64,000 nucleotides of DNA from Delphinapterus leucas (taxonomy: Eukaryota; Chordata; Mammalia; Artiodactyla; Monodontidae), in the NCBI RefSeq assembly GCF_002288925.2, contig NW_022098008.1, positions 3,091,927-3,155,926 of the forward strand, in the 5' to 3' direction. The notes below the pieces were generated by a model, which saw only the letters and a program-made list of their open reading frames with translations, did not search any database and was not told the DNA's origin. The position numbers and the translations under genes are program-made. Position 1 is the stretch's first letter; the number at the start of each line of letters is the position of its first letter. This document shows, piece by piece, positions 23,189 to 34,884 of the stretch.

Positions 23189-23514
23189 ACAGCAAGCATC
23201 CATAATAGACTTGTTGATAAACTCATCTTTCACAAGGACATGTGGAAAAGATTAAAAGGAGAGTTTGTGTATAAAGAACAATAAAAAAGTTAAGATCACA
23301 TACTTGAACAATTTTGACAGGAAAATAAATGCTTAGAATAACCTGCAGCTTTCAAAGTTGATAAAGACAAAAGTTAGCTCCTCAATCCATGTTTTATATC
23401 ATAAAAAGAAGAACAAGGAAGATCTAGACACACTGCTGGGAAGAGATGCCCTGAAAACAGAACTTCTCAAGATTTCTCTTCATAGTGACCTGCAGGGGAC
23501 ATTACCCTTCAGAT

Positions 23515-24440
23515 ATGTATTTGAAATAACCTCTTGAAACTCAATAATAAAAAGACAATCCAATAAAATCAGACACGAGATTATAATGGACACTTTACAC
23601 AAGAAGATATAAAAACGGTCATTGTGCATATGGAAAGGTGCTCAACCCCATTAATCGTCAGCAAATTAACATACTCCACCCATCAGAATGGCTATTTTTT
23701 TTTTTTTAATGATCACTATCAAATGTTTCTGAGGGTGTGTAGCAACTGGAACTCTTGTATATTGCTGGTGGAGATGTAAAAATGTACAACCACTGTATAA
23801 TATGTTTGCCAGTTTCTTATAAAATAGAGCATATGGTGATCCTATGGTTCAGTATTTCTAGCCTTAGTCATTTACTCAAGAGAAATGAAAACATGTCCAC
23901 AGAATATATGTACAAGAAGGTTCATGGCAGCTTTAACCATCATAGCAAAAACCTAAAGACAAGCAAGGGGTTCAGCAGCAGGAGAATGGCTCCATGGAGA
24001 GGTATCAACAATGGAACATTGCAGAGCAATGAAAAGGGATGAGCTTCTGATACATGTGATGGATGGAGAGCAGGCTGAGTGAGAGAAACTTCACACAGAA
24101 GAGTATATAGTGTATGATTCCATATCTATCAAGCTCCAAATCAGGAAATGTAAACCTAATCAGTGGTTTAAAGAAAAGAAAGGAAAAGAAAAAGGACAGA
24201 AGTTGTCCTGGAGGATATGAGGATGGGGGTGACTGGTAAGGGAGTTGAGGGTACTTTCTGAGGTTGTGTAATTTCTGTATCTTTACAGGGATTTGGTGAC
24301 ACAGATGCATATGTTTGCCAAAACTCAGTGAGTAAACACTTAGGATTTGTGCTTTACATTGTATGTGAGTTTTACAACTGAACAAAAACCTATACATAAA
24401 TATTAAACTCTAAATACTGAATTCAGCCATTTACTGTAAA
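23515..24440 (+). mobile_element. Old L1 fragment (ORF2 C-terminal part and 3' UTR)
   Basis: Landmarks run in L1 order: TGAAACTCAATAATAAAAAG, ACACTTTACACAAGAAG, ATGGAAAGGTGCTCAACCCC, ATCAGAATGGCTA, GTGTGTAGCAACTGGAACTC, TATTGCTGGTGGAGATGTAA, TTTACTCAAGAGAAATGAAA, GGTTCATGGCAGCTTTAACC and a 3' UTR with AAAACTCAGTGAG. Frames are interrupted; the longest remnant (95 codons, 23755-24042) is in the sense direction. An L1MA/L1MB-type age is likely. No functional protein. Confidence 0.82.
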
Positions 24441-24964
24441 ATGGATCAGAAAAAAAGTATGATTGATGAATGAATGGATGCATAGTTATGTACAAAACAA
24501 TGAAAATAAAGTGTTCTTAGCAGACTATAGGTTGCGGGCACATTGGTATTAGAATTTTCAACTTTGCTCTATGTTGAAAATTATAATAAAATGTTGAGAA
24601 ATATTTATAAGAAAGAATGAAGCAGGTATAGAATAATGGTTTATAAAAGTAGCATGAGGTGCTCTATGCTGGAATAAAGTTTTTAGCCTGGACATATCAT
24701 ATATAGTGGACTGAGAATTTGCAGATGAAGTCAGCGGTCAAGATTAAGGAAGAGTAGAGATTCAAATATAGTTCTGATTCTCAAATAGAATATGAAAGTT
24801 TTACTAATATTGTGTACTGTTTAATCTGGCATTTATCCTGAGTAAAGATAGTGTAGGACTCAGTATTGTCTCAATTAGTATTTGTTCACTAGTTATTGAG
24901 AGTCTGTAATTTTTAATTTAGGATATTTTTGCCCGAATATGTCATTGTCTTTCTATAATGGGAT
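24441..24964. other. Unique AT-rich DNA
   Basis: No gene or repeat recognised apart from a short TGAATGAATGGATG run at about 24466-24480, which may be the tail of an old LINE. Confidence 0.5.
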
Positions 24965-25095
24965 TGATTTTCATCTATTCATTTATTTATTGATCCAATA
25001 ATTATTTTCTAAGTGGCTACTATGTGTCAGGCAGTGTGCAAAGAACTGGGAACTGAGTGGAGAACAAGAAAGATAGTGTCCCTGCCTTCCCTGAC
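24965..25095 (-). mobile_element. L2 LINE 3' end
   Basis: TCTATTCATTTATTTATTGATCC, AAGTGGCTACTATGTGTCAGGC, GAGTGGAGAACAAGAAAG and AGTGTCCCTGCCTTCC is the reverse complement of the mammalian L2 3' terminus. No coding content. Confidence 0.7.
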
Positions 25096-25919
25096 ACTAT
25101 AGTCAGAGGGAAGTGAAGTGAACTACAAGAAGAGGGGAAGGCTGCAGTCCCGGTGCATCTAGGCTCCAGCAGACACTGGACAGTCTCTCCCGGTGTGCTG
25201 CTGTGGACAGTCATGTCGGCAGTGGTAGGCATGGTTAGCTTGATCCTGTGGTTGAACAATTTGATTCCTGGAGCATTTTTACAATCCAGCCTCAGTTTGC
25301 AGGAGACACATGTTAGCACTCATTTACACAAGGGCACAGAGCACAGGCCCATCAGCTTCATATTTGATTAAAAGCCAGAGTGAGGGCCAGGGTGCCAGTG
25401 ACATGGTGAGAATCCCAAAGGACCTCAATAGGGTGGAAGGATGAGTCAAGTGTTACCACGCAGGGAGCATTTCAGGTAAGTCTGCAACCTGAATTGAGGC
25501 CCCCAGATCCCTGAGCAGGCCTAAGGTGGAGGTTCTGGTTGACTGACCACATTATCCCAAGAACTGGAAAACAGCAACAAAGTGTCAGATTTGCTCTCTC
25601 TGGAGCCCAAGACCCAAAACAAGTGTCAGTTCTAAGCAGCTCCGTGATGAAAGCCTTTCTTTCACTACACTTTTCACAGGTGACTGTCCCACCACCATCG
25701 AAGGGCCACCTTCCTTGAGAGCCGGTAACTATGTGAGGAATTCAATAAGTCAAGTTCAGTAAGTCTGCAGGTCATTGTCCTTTGTAAAGTCTAACTTACT
25801 TGTATCTAAAACATCTCTATGCAGTTTATACTTACTAACACGTTATAAGCAGTAATGAACACCTTGATTAGAAAATTCAAAAGCAGCATATTTTATGAAT
25901 TAGCGGCGTCTTCGTCAGT
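25096..25919. other. Unique non-coding DNA
   Basis: Nothing recognisable apart from a short plus-strand open frame (72 codons at 25153-25371) without domain features. Confidence 0.5.
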
Positions 25920-26150
25920 CAGCAGCTGGGAAGACAGAACAGTTCACAGCGGGAGAGCAGAGGTCTGACACCACCTGATCCTGGATTTGAATCCTGCTAA
26001 CTTTCCTCTAACTCAGCATTACCTGTTTCTGAAAAAGGAGACACTGGCGATGCCGAGCTATGAGGATGGAGCGAAGTTGAAAAGAGATGATGTGAGTGAA
26101 TGCTTAAACACGCTCAGGTAACAGCAAGTAAACACTGTCAGTCATTGTGA
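25920..26150 (+). mobile_element. MIR SINE
   Basis: GAGCAGAGGTCTGACACCACC, TGATCCTGGATTTGAATCCTG, CTAACTCAGCATTACCTGTTTC, GAAAAAGGAGACACTGG and GATGTGAGTGAATGC follow plus-strand MIR order, with a B-box-like GATTTGAATCC at about 25983. Diverged. Confidence 0.68.
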
Positions 26151-26746
26151 CTGTCGCTGTGGATTTGAGTTTGTTGAGAACACAAAGGAACGCATGCTGA
26201 CAGGGGTCAGGAGCCTTAATGGCCAGCCGGCGGAAATAACCTGGATTCCAGGCATGCCCACACCTCTCAGAGTACCCCTCTTTTGGAGGACTCCTGCCTT
26301 CTGCCAATGACATGCCCAACAGAGAGCAGAGGGAGGTATACATGGAGAATTTAAGTTTAAAATAGCAATAAGAGGTTACTTTGGTATCTTGACGTTGAAA
26401 TTCACAGAAATGAAAATGTCTATTAAAATAGATCATGAAAGATAGCTTAATGGAAATGGCGAGAAAGGAATTGATGATTAAGATGAAATACATAGTTTTT
26501 CTCAATGAGTGAAAACGGATCCTCTATGAAGGTGTATTTCAGCAAGAACATGAGTCCTCAGGTGGGGAGAGTGGCTGCTTCATTCACAGTCAAATCCCTA
26601 GCACCGCCCAGCACCTGCCAACCCAGGTCTGACCACCAGTTAGGCGATTAGTGTTAAGAACTGCGTGGATTGGTTGCATTAAGACAAATGTTACTTGTCT
26701 ATTCTAATTTTTTTTAAATATTTGAGGACTAAGTTGTATTTTCTTT
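26151..26746. other. Unique non-coding DNA
   Basis: No gene recognised. An open minus frame of 133 codons (26104-26505) begins in flanking DNA, ends inside MIR sequence and has no domain. An L2-like patch may lie at about 26590-26640. Confidence 0.5.
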
Positions 26747-26853
26747 CTTTTTTTTTTTTTTTTTTTTTGTGGGATCTTCCCGGACCGGGACACAAACCCG
26801 TGTCCCCTGCATCGGCAGGCGGACTCTCAACCACTGCGCCACCAGGAAAGCCC
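26747..26853 (-). mobile_element. CHR-type SINE, head-only short form
   Basis: A long T run (reverse poly-A tail) is joined directly to GTGGGATCTTCCCGGACC, then CACAAACCCGTGTCCCCTGC, CATCGGCAGGCGGACTC and terminal ACCAGGAAAGCCC. Compared with the copies at 8731-8943 and 28811-29028 it has the tRNA-derived head and tail but lacks the roughly 85-base body that starts GCGGTACGCGGGCC. Either an internal deletion on the RNA or a distinct head-only subfamily. Little other divergence. Confidence 0.85.
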
Positions 26854-27199
26854 TATGTTCTTTAACAAGAAGCATTTGCATTCATTCTCTGCACATCAGA
26901 TAATTTTTAGGTTATTAACTCAAGAAAAATGAGTCATTTTCCATTATCTCAAACCATCCAGGTACTTTATTTTAAATTATGGCCATTTTTCCACTTAAAA
27001 GGAAAGATCTTTATCGAAATGATGCAATTTTTTGAATTATTGTTTCAGTAAACAGGGTTGCTATATCATCCAGTTAACAGGATTTGTCCCATGCTTAACA
27101 ATGGGGTCTCTCAACTTGGGGGCCCACTGTTTTCTTTTGAGAATGTTCTCAGGATGGTGCAGCAAGGCACCTGAGCTGATACCCCTGTCCCAACTGGAG

Positions 27200-27412
27200 G
27201 AGTTTGAAGCATTTCTTAGTGGGGTGACTTCTCCCACCCTGATACCAGGGGACATTTGGGAATGTGGGGAGGCATCCAGTTGTTGGGACTAGGCAGCAGG
27301 AGAGATTCTCCTGGTATCTAGTGTGTAGAGTCCTGGGATGCTGCTAAATGTGGAGAGCATCCATCCACAGCCAGTTCTAGCCCAAAGTGTCCAGGGTGGA
27401 GAAAGCCTGGTT
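27200..27412 (+). mobile_element. MER20-like hAT-Charlie MITE
   Basis: GGGGTGACTTCTCCCACCC, CAGGGGACATTTGGGAATGTG, TGGTATCTAGTGTGTAGAG, GGGATGCTGCTAAATG and GCCCAAAGTGTCC follow MER20 landmarks in order and spacing over about 210 bp. Ancient and non-coding. An 86-codon open frame that overlaps it (27032-27292) is therefore not a gene. Confidence 0.75.
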
Positions 27413-28054
27413 TGGAGGAAGACGGGTCTGGTATTTGAGGGGGTGGAAGGTAATTTCAGACAGAATCTTGGGCTTTGGGGACTGTCCTCCTTGGAATCAG
27501 GAAGGGTCATGAGTGTGGAATGAAAGTGAGCTTTCCATCACCTTTTCCCCCTCTCAGCTCATGGAACATATTTTTCTCTTGACAACACGCTTGAACAATT
27601 TTAGTCAAAATTCCCACTTCCTTTGCCCTATAATATATGTATCAACTCATCATGTTTATTGACTAAAATGACCTTGTAACTGTAACAACAAGGAAAAGGA
27701 AGCATCCCTGCAGTCTGTGTAAAGCGTGTGGTTTGAAACACACGTGAGGTTTTTGCGTATGGAGAGCTGTGTGCACGTGCTTTCCTGAAACTTGACCTTT
27801 GGTGCTGACCCCGGCTCTCTGCAATTCCTCTGAGTGGCCTTCCTTTTGAAGTAACTCAAAGAATTATTTTTTACTCTGGGGTTTTGGTGAAAACCTTTGC
27901 TTTTAAAAATTCTGTGCATTTTCTCCCAATTTATTTGTGTTGTGATTACTTTTCATAACCAACTTCCATGTGAATGTTACCTTTAGGGAAAAACTGGAAA
28001 GTAGATCCTTTTGAAAAGTAGCCTCCACTACAATGTTACATTGCAGAGATAAAT
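27413..28054. other. Unique non-coding DNA
   Basis: No gene or repeat recognised. Confidence 0.5.
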
Positions 28055-28133
28055 TATACATACGTATATGTATGTATATGTGTCAGTTATATGTATGTGT
28101 GTACATGCACATACACACACATGCACATACATA
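28055..28133. repeat. TATG/CACA alternating simple repeat
   Basis: TACATACGTATATGTATG, then GTGTGTACATGCACATAC, then ACACACATGCACATACAT: an alternating purine-pyrimidine tract with imperfect self-complementarity between its TG-rich left half and CA-rich right half, so it can form a hairpin or Z-DNA. Confidence 0.75.
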
Positions 28134-28604
28134 TCCTTAAGACCCTAACTTATACATTTAAAAATATGTTTTCCTCCTATTTTAAAGTTACATCACTAGA
28201 CGAAATAGCTCGGCAGTGTAGCTGGAGTTCAAAGTATTTGAGGAAAAGCTTTCAGGGATCTCAAGTCAGTGGTGAGAATTTCTGATGAAATATTGCAGAG
28301 ACTGGGGTCAGCTGCCAAGAGAAAGATGAGCAAATAATCCCTATTGAGGTGAGAAACATAATTTATGTTTTACCAAGGAAGCCAAGAGGAAAGTGGTGGA
28401 GCCCGTCCTCCACGTGTACATCAAGTTTATTTGCTGCCCAGGGGTGCTGTGTGAGAATTCACTGTCTCGCTCCCTCACCCAAGGGCAGGTGTCTAGTCCC
28501 TGGTGACAGGAGCTGTACCTGGGAGACTCACAGGCTGGCAGCTTCCCCTCGGCTCAGCTCCACACTTAAAAGATTCCTTGGAAGCATCAAGTTTAACAGC
28601 CAGA

Positions 28605-28740
28605 AGAGCTCACAGATGCCAAATCCTTGGGTTTACAGATGAGAGACTTGATGTGCCTTCAAAGGACATGACTTGCTCAAGGACCACAACTAGGTAGTGA
28701 CAGAACTGTGTTCTAAACCCAGAATGGCTGGATCTTAGTC
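28605..28740 (-). mobile_element. MIR-like fragment
   Basis: GGTTTACAGATGAGAGACTTG, GACATGACTTGCTCAAGGACC, ACAACTAGGTAGTGACAGAAC and TTCTAAACCCAGAATGGCTGG correspond to a reverse MIR, from the 'cagatgaggaaactgag' block to the head. Confidence 0.65.
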
Positions 28741-28810
28741 CAGAGTTCTTTTTACCAGACTGGCCAGGGAAGAAAATATATTTTTTTCCTCCAGCAATGT
28801 AAGATTTAAG

Positions 28811-29028
28811 TTTTTTTTTTTTTTTTTTTTTTTTTGCAGTATGCGGGCCTCTCACTGTTGTGGCCTCTCCCGTTGCGGAGCACAGGCTCCGGACGCGCAG
28901 GCTCAACGGTCATGGCTCACGGGCCCAGCCGCTCCGCGGCATGTGGGATCTTCCCGCACTGGGGCACGAACCCGTGTCTCCTGTATCGGCAGGCGGGCTC
29001 TCAACCATTGTGCCACCAGGGAAGCCCC
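28811..29028 (-). mobile_element. CHR-2-type SINE (full length)
   Basis: A 25-base T run (reverse poly-A) is followed by GGGCCTCTCACTGTTGTGGCC, GTTGCGGAGCACAGGCTCC, CACGGGCCCAGCCGCTCC, GATCTTCCCGCACTGGGG, TCGGCAGGCGGGCTCTC and terminal CACCAGGGAAGCCCC. Flanks AAGATTTAAG (28801-28810) and AAAATTTCAG (29029-29038) are near-identical, 8 of 10, as a diverged target duplication. CpGs retained in the body point to a relatively young copy. Plus-strand open frames of 83-106 codons here are shadows of the SINE. Confidence 0.92.
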
Positions 29029-29038
29029 AAAATTTCAG

Positions 29039-31429
29039 TTTTTATCACCTCTCCTCCCACCACCGAATCATCAAAACCAGCGTAAGCCTCACCCCTACAT
29101 GGAGAATTTTCTCTCTCTACTCTGGTGTATACGGATGTCTCTTTTCTCTGAATTCCTGTAACATCATTTGATTGTTTAGTTGATCATAAAAGTTTATTCT
29201 ATATGCTGTCTTCCCCAAAATATCCTTGTGAGAAGGATTCCTAAGTTTCTATCTTCACTCTAATTTCTAGACACATCAACAATAAAAAAGTATATAAATA
29301 TAACAACCAAAGATAGTACATAAATGCATATATACAATTTTCACTTAAAATCTCAGTTAATAGCCTCCTGGATTTTTTGGTTATTTACTGACTTAAAGTA
29401 GGCATTCACAGTCTAGATTTGTGACCATAATAGTTGATTTTTTCTGAACATTTCTGGTGATGATTAGTAAATCTGTATAGTTCTCTCTAGTTCACCTGCC
29501 AATATTTTAAGCTCTACAGACCCTTCTTTATAGTTCCTTCTCTTTTAAGAGAACCTCCCTTTTCATGGTAAATTCTATTTCTTATCGATACTTTGTGTCA
29601 TTGTATACGTGATAAATTTTCCTTTGTATAATAAAAAGGAGGGATCATCAAGACACCAGACTTTTTCTACATTCAATATGTATATAACTACAAGATTTTT
29701 AAGAGGTTGCTTTGTATATTTTGAGAGAATACCTCCTAAAGTTAAATTTATTGTTAATCAATCTACAGCTAAAGTAACTCCACACACCCACAGGCGCCTA
29801 AGGAAACATTGTACAGAGCTGAATCTCATCACAGTGCTTTGACTCAGTTATAACAACCTTACACAGAATTGAGGCCTAAATGGCAAAAGTTGGAATGAAT
29901 TTTCATCAAATATAGATTTTAGAATTAAGCACAGAGACTATTAATATCTTAGCATTGTATACTGATAAATAAAGTAAGCGATGTGGTTATAAAGACAATT
30001 AGAAAAACCAGGAGTTCACCTCAGTGAGAGGGGGTGAGACCCTCGGGGAGGCACCAGCTCGCCCTGTCCTCGACTCTGCTGCTACAGACCTGCGGTCCCA
30101 GGTACAATCTCAAGGTGCAGTGACAGACCTGTCACTGCCACAGTCTGTGGGCTGGCCCTCCCACCGTTTAGAGGTTAGCCATAAATAAAAATCCTGTAAA
30201 AACATTTGAGAGATATGTAAAACATTAACTCATGCGATTTCATCAATTGGCTAATTGAGGGCAGAGCACATTGAAATACTTGGAAGTCTGAGTGATCCTC
30301 TTGGAATATTTATACTGATTAAACAAACCAGATAACTTAAAAATTCCTCTATAGTTCATATATTTATATACAATCCAATATCTTGAGATGCATGAAAGTC
30401 TACTTATTGTGACAATGATTTTGTGAGTTGAAAATGTACATTCAATGGTAAGAAATGTTTGTAATAGCTGAGTCAATAGTCTGTTGAAAGTCAAAGATTA
30501 ATGGTATTTTTTAGAAAAAATTGGCTTGAACTTAGAAATGCAACTTTGTCAAATAACCAATTAATACAATGATTTGACAAACCTTGGGGGAAATCATATG
30601 CAATTGTATATGGTACAGTTCTCCCACCCAAGAGATGGAAACATGTACTCTAATGAGAAAAGAAGAGCTTTGGCATGGAAACAAATTAAAAAGAAAGGAA
30701 AGCTTTCAAGACCCAAAATGTTTAGTCTACATACTAATGTTTAGGCTCTGCAGTGCCCAAGCAAATGTGTCTCCTCCAAGCGAATAAATCTTGATAATGG
30801 CCCTCCCACCAGTCAACAGGGCACAGAATATGAGAACCTCTTTAATTTATGGGGGAAAACAGCTGTCCTTTCAAATTTGCATGTGATGGCATGGCAAGGA
30901 GGACAGTAAATGCATGATGGAGAGGAAATCCATGGGGGTGGGCATGTGTGGATTCTATACCCCCTTGACCATGGATCATGGCAATCTGGTCTCCCATGGG
31001 CACAATGACAGGGACCTTGCAGCACATTTTGCTAAATAACTTAGGGCCAGGGTCTCCTCTCCCTCCTTCCGTTTCCTTCTTCTCATGATCCTAGAGTATG
31101 TGTCTTCCTGGTTCAGAAGACAGTGAAATATCAGAGGTCATAAACTCCTCCCAAGACTGTCATTTGCTTGTTCTCTAATTAACACTTCTGCAAAAAGCTA
31201 TTTATAAGTAGCCTCAGGTAATACACAGATCCCAAACGCTTCCTTTTCTGAAAGAAATTTTTGACTCATGGGCTTCACACTGAAATTTGGGTTTCCTTTT
31301 CAAAAAAGCAAATAAGAATTTATTCTTTAATCAATCTTGTCTTTTCTATTACACTGAGGTACAGTATTTAAATGTGGAATTCACACAAAAAGATGGCTGC
31401 ATCTTAGAGGTGAAGGACATGGAAATCCA
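29039..31429. other. Unique AT-rich non-coding DNA
   Basis: No gene, RNA or clear repeat recognised over 2.4 kb. A short GC-rich island lies at about 30025-30170. Open frames up to 83 codons occur by chance. Confidence 0.55.
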
Positions 31430-31545
31430 TGAGTGAATTAATGAGTCAGCAGATGTTTATCAAGGGCCAGCTGTGAGTCAGACTTGGAGCTGCTGCCCAC
31501 AATGGATTCCTCTCTCCAGATGGTCCTGACTGGCGATTATAACAC
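31430..31545 (-). mobile_element. L2-like 3' fragment
   Basis: GTGAATTAATGAGTCAGCAG, TGTTTATCAAGGGCCAGCTG and GAGTCAGACTTGGAGCTGC echo the reverse L2 3' end ('caacaaatatttattgag...gtgccagg'). Degraded. Confidence 0.5.
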
Positions 31546-31624
31546 AGCATGGTAAACCCCTAGTACAGACCCGCCCCTGGAGAAACCCAATGGGCGCACA
31601 TGGGAAACATCACCCTGAAGGCCA

Positions 31625-31770
31625 AGGTTGTGACATCAAACCCAGGCTCTGCCATCTGCTACCATATGACTCTGGCCAAGTAACATAATAACTTTTCCTC
31701 AGTTTTCTCTTCTATACGTTGGGGATAATAGTAGAGCACTGGAGGGACGCCAATGGGAGGAAAGCACATG
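31625..31770 (+). mobile_element. MIR SINE fragment
   Basis: GACATCAAACCCAGGCTCTGCC, ATATGACTCTGGCCAAGTAAC, TTTTCCTCAGTTTTCTCTTC and GTTGGGGATAATAGTAG are classic MIR landmarks in plus order. Confidence 0.82.
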
Positions 31771-31829
31771 AATGTAGGGCTTCTGAGCATCATGAAAATC
31801 ACAGACATTTATCAACTTCCTGACCTGGG

Positions 31830-31960
31830 AGAAGGGAAGGAGGGAGGAAGAGAAGGGACAATTCCTAAAGAAGTTGGAGCCAGAGCTTTGCCCTAAAAGG
31901 CAAGGAGGGTTGAGCCTGTGCAGGGCAGGGTGAGGGGCAGGAGGAGGGTCAAAACCAGGC
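31830..31960 (+). mobile_element. Mammalian-wide repeat fragment, family unassigned
   Basis: The segment with GGGACAATTCCTAAAGAAG and GCCAGAGCTTTG resembles a widespread ancient mammalian repeat whose later parts I also see at 32385-32540 and 47985-48120. I cannot name the family with confidence. Part of it is simply GGGA-rich. Confidence 0.35.
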
Positions 31961-32384
31961 TCGAATCACGAGCGGGATACAAGGGCGAAGAGCTCCATCA
32001 CTGCTGTGGCTTGTGGCTGAGAGGGGGCGGGGGCTGAGTAAGGACCTTACCTGCCCCACCAGGGACTCTCCCCGCACCTCCCAGAGACCACGCACTGACA
32101 GACAAGACAGACCCCCACTTTGGAACATCAATAACTTCAAGTCTTTTAAGGAGATAGTTCTCCTTCTAAGGTCTGTTAACTGAGAATAAATGATAACAAG
32201 AAATGTCCACCATGAACCCAATAATACTTTAAAATACATTGGTAATTAATTACCAAAGCATCTCTATGTAATATTCACTTTGCATATGTTATAAAGGTGG
32301 AAACGACACAGTTTCACACAGAGTCACATGTCTCTTGGAATAACATGAAGTTTCCCCAAGGAGCTTGCTTTGGAGATGCAGAAG

Positions 32385-32540
32385 TGAGGAGGGATTTTAA
32401 ACAGAGGTGCATGACATGACGGGATTTGTATTTTAGATGAATGATCCTGGTGGCTGTGTGGGCAAATGTGCAGATAGAAACTTGGGTTAGGAGGTCTCCT
32501 GGGAGGCTCTTGCAGCAATCCAGCGGGGGGTGAGGGGAGC
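32385..32540 (+). mobile_element. Mammalian-wide repeat fragment, family unassigned
   Basis: GGTGCATGACATGACGGG, GATGAATGATCCTGGTGGCTG, GGAGGCTCTTGCAGCAATCC follow a familiar ancient repeat core ('agtgacatgat...ggatcactctggctg...ggaggctattgcagtaatccaggc'). The same family is likely at 47985-48120, which matches an earlier portion. Confidence 0.5.
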
Positions 32541-32919
32541 CTGCAGAACATCACTGAGCAGAGCTTGGAGGGGTGGGAATGTGTGGGAAACATTTAGAAA
32601 TGTTACATGACATCTCCAGCCTCACCATGTCACCCTCCGACCTGGAATCTTCCACGTGCTCTTGTCTAGAGCACAAAATCGAGACTCCTAGGAATGCAGG
32701 CATCTCTCAAATGCTTCCCCCTCAGGGAAGGTTTTCCAGGATCCCCAACTAACACTGTCACTCTGGCTCTTAAGCCCAACCCCCCATCCCTGCTGGGCTT
32801 TCCTTCTCATCCCTTTTCTGTGTCTGGGATATTCTACATGTGACTGATTTACTCTGTTACTCTCCGGTCTTACCCACTTCACTGCTCAACAGGAGGTGTT
32901 TGTATCTCTTATTCACAGA

Positions 32920-33300
32920 TGTTCTGGGCTAAGTTGTGTCCTGAAAATTCACAGATTAAATCCCTAAACCCCAGCATCTCATAATGTGACTGCGTTTGGA
33001 GATGGGGTCTCTACAGAGGTAAATAAGGTAAAATGAGGTCGTTGGGGGAGGCTAATCCAATCTGACCAGTGTCCTTGTAAGAAGAAATCAGGACATAGAC
33101 TGGCACAGAGGGTAGACCACATGAGGACACGGGGAGAAGATGGCAGTCTACACGCCAAGGAGGGAAACCTCAGAGGAAACCAACCATGCTGGCACCTTGA
33201 TCTCAGACTTCCAGCTTCCAGAACTGTAAGAAAATCCATTTCTGCTATTTAAGCTGCCCAGCCTGTGATACTTGTCATGCAGCCTGAGCTGACTAATACA
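32920..33300 (+). mobile_element. MLT1D-like solo LTR (ERVL-MaLR), full length
   Basis: Begins TGTTCTGGGCTAAGTTGTG and ends GAGCTGACTAATACA, 381 bp. Inside: CATCTCATAATGTGACTGCG, TTTGGAGATGGGGTCTC, GTCCTTGTAAGAAGAAATC, ACATGAGGACACGGGGAGAAG, CATGCTGGCACCTTGATCTC and CCAGAACTGTAAGAAAATCC. All MLT1D-type landmarks are present in order and the TG...CA ends are intact, so this is the best-preserved LTR in the window. No internal region flanks it. Confidence 0.88.
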
Positions 33301-33307
33301 GCTGCCT

Positions 33308-33401
33308 GTTGCCAACACCTAGAATGGTGCCTAGCACATAGTAGATACTGAGTAAGTACTCACTGAAAGAGTGAATGAATGAATGGATGGATGGATGGAT
33401 G
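33308..33401 (+). mobile_element. L2 3' end with GAAT/GGAT microsatellite
   Basis: GAATGGTGCCTAGCACATAG followed by TAGATACTGAGTAAGTACTC is the L2 3' terminus. Its native TGAA-type repeat tail has grown into GAATGAATGAATGGATGGAT (33372-33401). It begins 8 bases after the MLT1 LTR end. Confidence 0.78.
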
Positions 33402-34847
33402 TCTGCAAAGACCACCATGCCCTGTGTTAAGGACCCTCCTAGCCAGCCTCCTGCACTCCAGCTCCTCCCACACACATCATGTGCCCCTTCCTCCATTCAC
33501 CTTCTTAAGAATTTGGGTCGTCTATTCACCTGCATCTATGATGGGCAGACTCACATGCCTGCCCATGATTGGAGTGCCAACCATTTTCCCGGGATGGACA
33601 GTGAGGGAGCAGTGTGAGCGAGAGAGGGCGGGGGAGGCCAGCAGCTGTGCTTTCAGTGGGGGATCTGGAGGAGCCCTGGGGAAGCCCCGGAGAGTGAGCT
33701 GCCCTCTGAAGCAGGGCTTTCATCCCAGGCAGCTGCCAGCCTCTGCACACAGAGCCTGTGGCCAGGTCTGGAGACCCCCAAACACTGGTCATCACTGGGT
33801 GGGCAGGATGCCCTCTGAAGAGGTTGGCAGGTGCTGTCCACTAGCAGAAAAGCATGCAGAGGTGTGGGGGGCGGGGGGGCTGACCTGTGCGAGGTGAGCT
33901 GGAAGGGAGTCCCTGGCGATCTGGGCACGTCGCTGCCTGTGACCACCAGAGCCCTGTCCTCCAGCAGAGAGCCTGCTCTCTGCTCCTGGGCACGGGGCAG
34001 GCCTGGGCTTTGAACAAATCCTATGGAGACATGGTACGAGTCTCCTTTGCTGCAGGGTAAATTCCTCAGGTAGGACCCGCACCTGCTTTACTCTGCTTCT
34101 CCTCCCATTCATACCACGCCTGGGGCAGGCCGGTGAGGGAGCAAATACTTAACTGAACTGAATAAATGCAGCTTGTTGATTGACTGAGATCCTCTTTCTG
34201 TCTATTGTGGTCCCCGGATTTTGCACAGCTCTGAGCATCACTTGATTTCCTACAACTTCTTGGTAGATATACAATAGGATAGTCCCATAGCAAATATCAT
34301 CAGGAATCTTCCAGAAACACAGACAAAACTTCACTTATGTTCAGAAGGAAACTGGACAGAGTGAAAAAACTGACAAAGGAAAACACAGGTGAATGCTTTC
34401 AATATACGTGTAATTATGTGAAATATTTGCTTCTAGAATCTGCATGTAATTAGCTTACTACGGTGATGTTAACCTTTCCGTTCGACAAAAATATAATATC
34501 CTTGATTATGTAGAACAGTTTGAAATATATAGGCAGTAGTACAGAACCTGATTCCAATGAACACACAGAGGTTTTGGTTTTTAGAAATGGGATGTAGTCT
34601 AAGAGATTTTAGACCTATGATCCGCCCATGATAATGTTCCTCAGAAAAGAAAACTCCCTGAGATTAGAGCAGGGTGATTATACCCACCATGAAAGTGGCA
34701 AACAGTTGCTTTTCCACATTTAAATAGATTATTCTGAGTTGAAAAAAGGAAAACTTTAGATTGAGACATTTTAAAAATCTAAGAATCCCCAAAATTGAAT
34801 GAGAAAGTTATGCACTTTTTTAAAAAGTGAAACAGCTGGCAAATGCC
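33402..34847. other. Unique DNA, GC-rich at 33590-34010
   Basis: The GC-rich patch has open frames up to 172 codons (33379-33897) starting inside the microsatellite at 33372, so no genuine start is evident. CpGs are few, so it is not a CpG island. A faint MIR/L2 tail may lie at 34105-34170. Otherwise unremarkable AT-rich DNA from 34200. Confidence 0.55.
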
Positions 34848-34848
34848 C

Positions 34849-34882
<34 letters not shown>
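34848..34882. repeat. (CA)n microsatellite
   Basis: A 35-base CA run with one interruption (CACACGCACACAC...), likely length-polymorphic. Confidence 0.92.

Positions 34883-34884
<2 letters not shown>

Noticed and set aside
28811..29028. tRNA gene
   Set aside because: The tRNA-like head belongs to a SINE with a poly-A tail and unrelated body; no complete cloverleaf or discriminator end is present.
28834..29171. Open frames of 83-106 codons over the SINE
   Set aside because: The frames coincide with the CHR-2 SINE and its flank; shared residues with the frame at 8705-8959 come from the same repeat.
33379..33897. 172-codon plus-strand open frame as a gene
   Set aside because: It starts inside the GGAT microsatellite at 33372-33401 and runs through GC-rich DNA with no recognisable domain.
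33590..34010. CpG island promoter
   Set aside because: GC content is high but CpG dinucleotides are sparse, and no transcription start features are visible.
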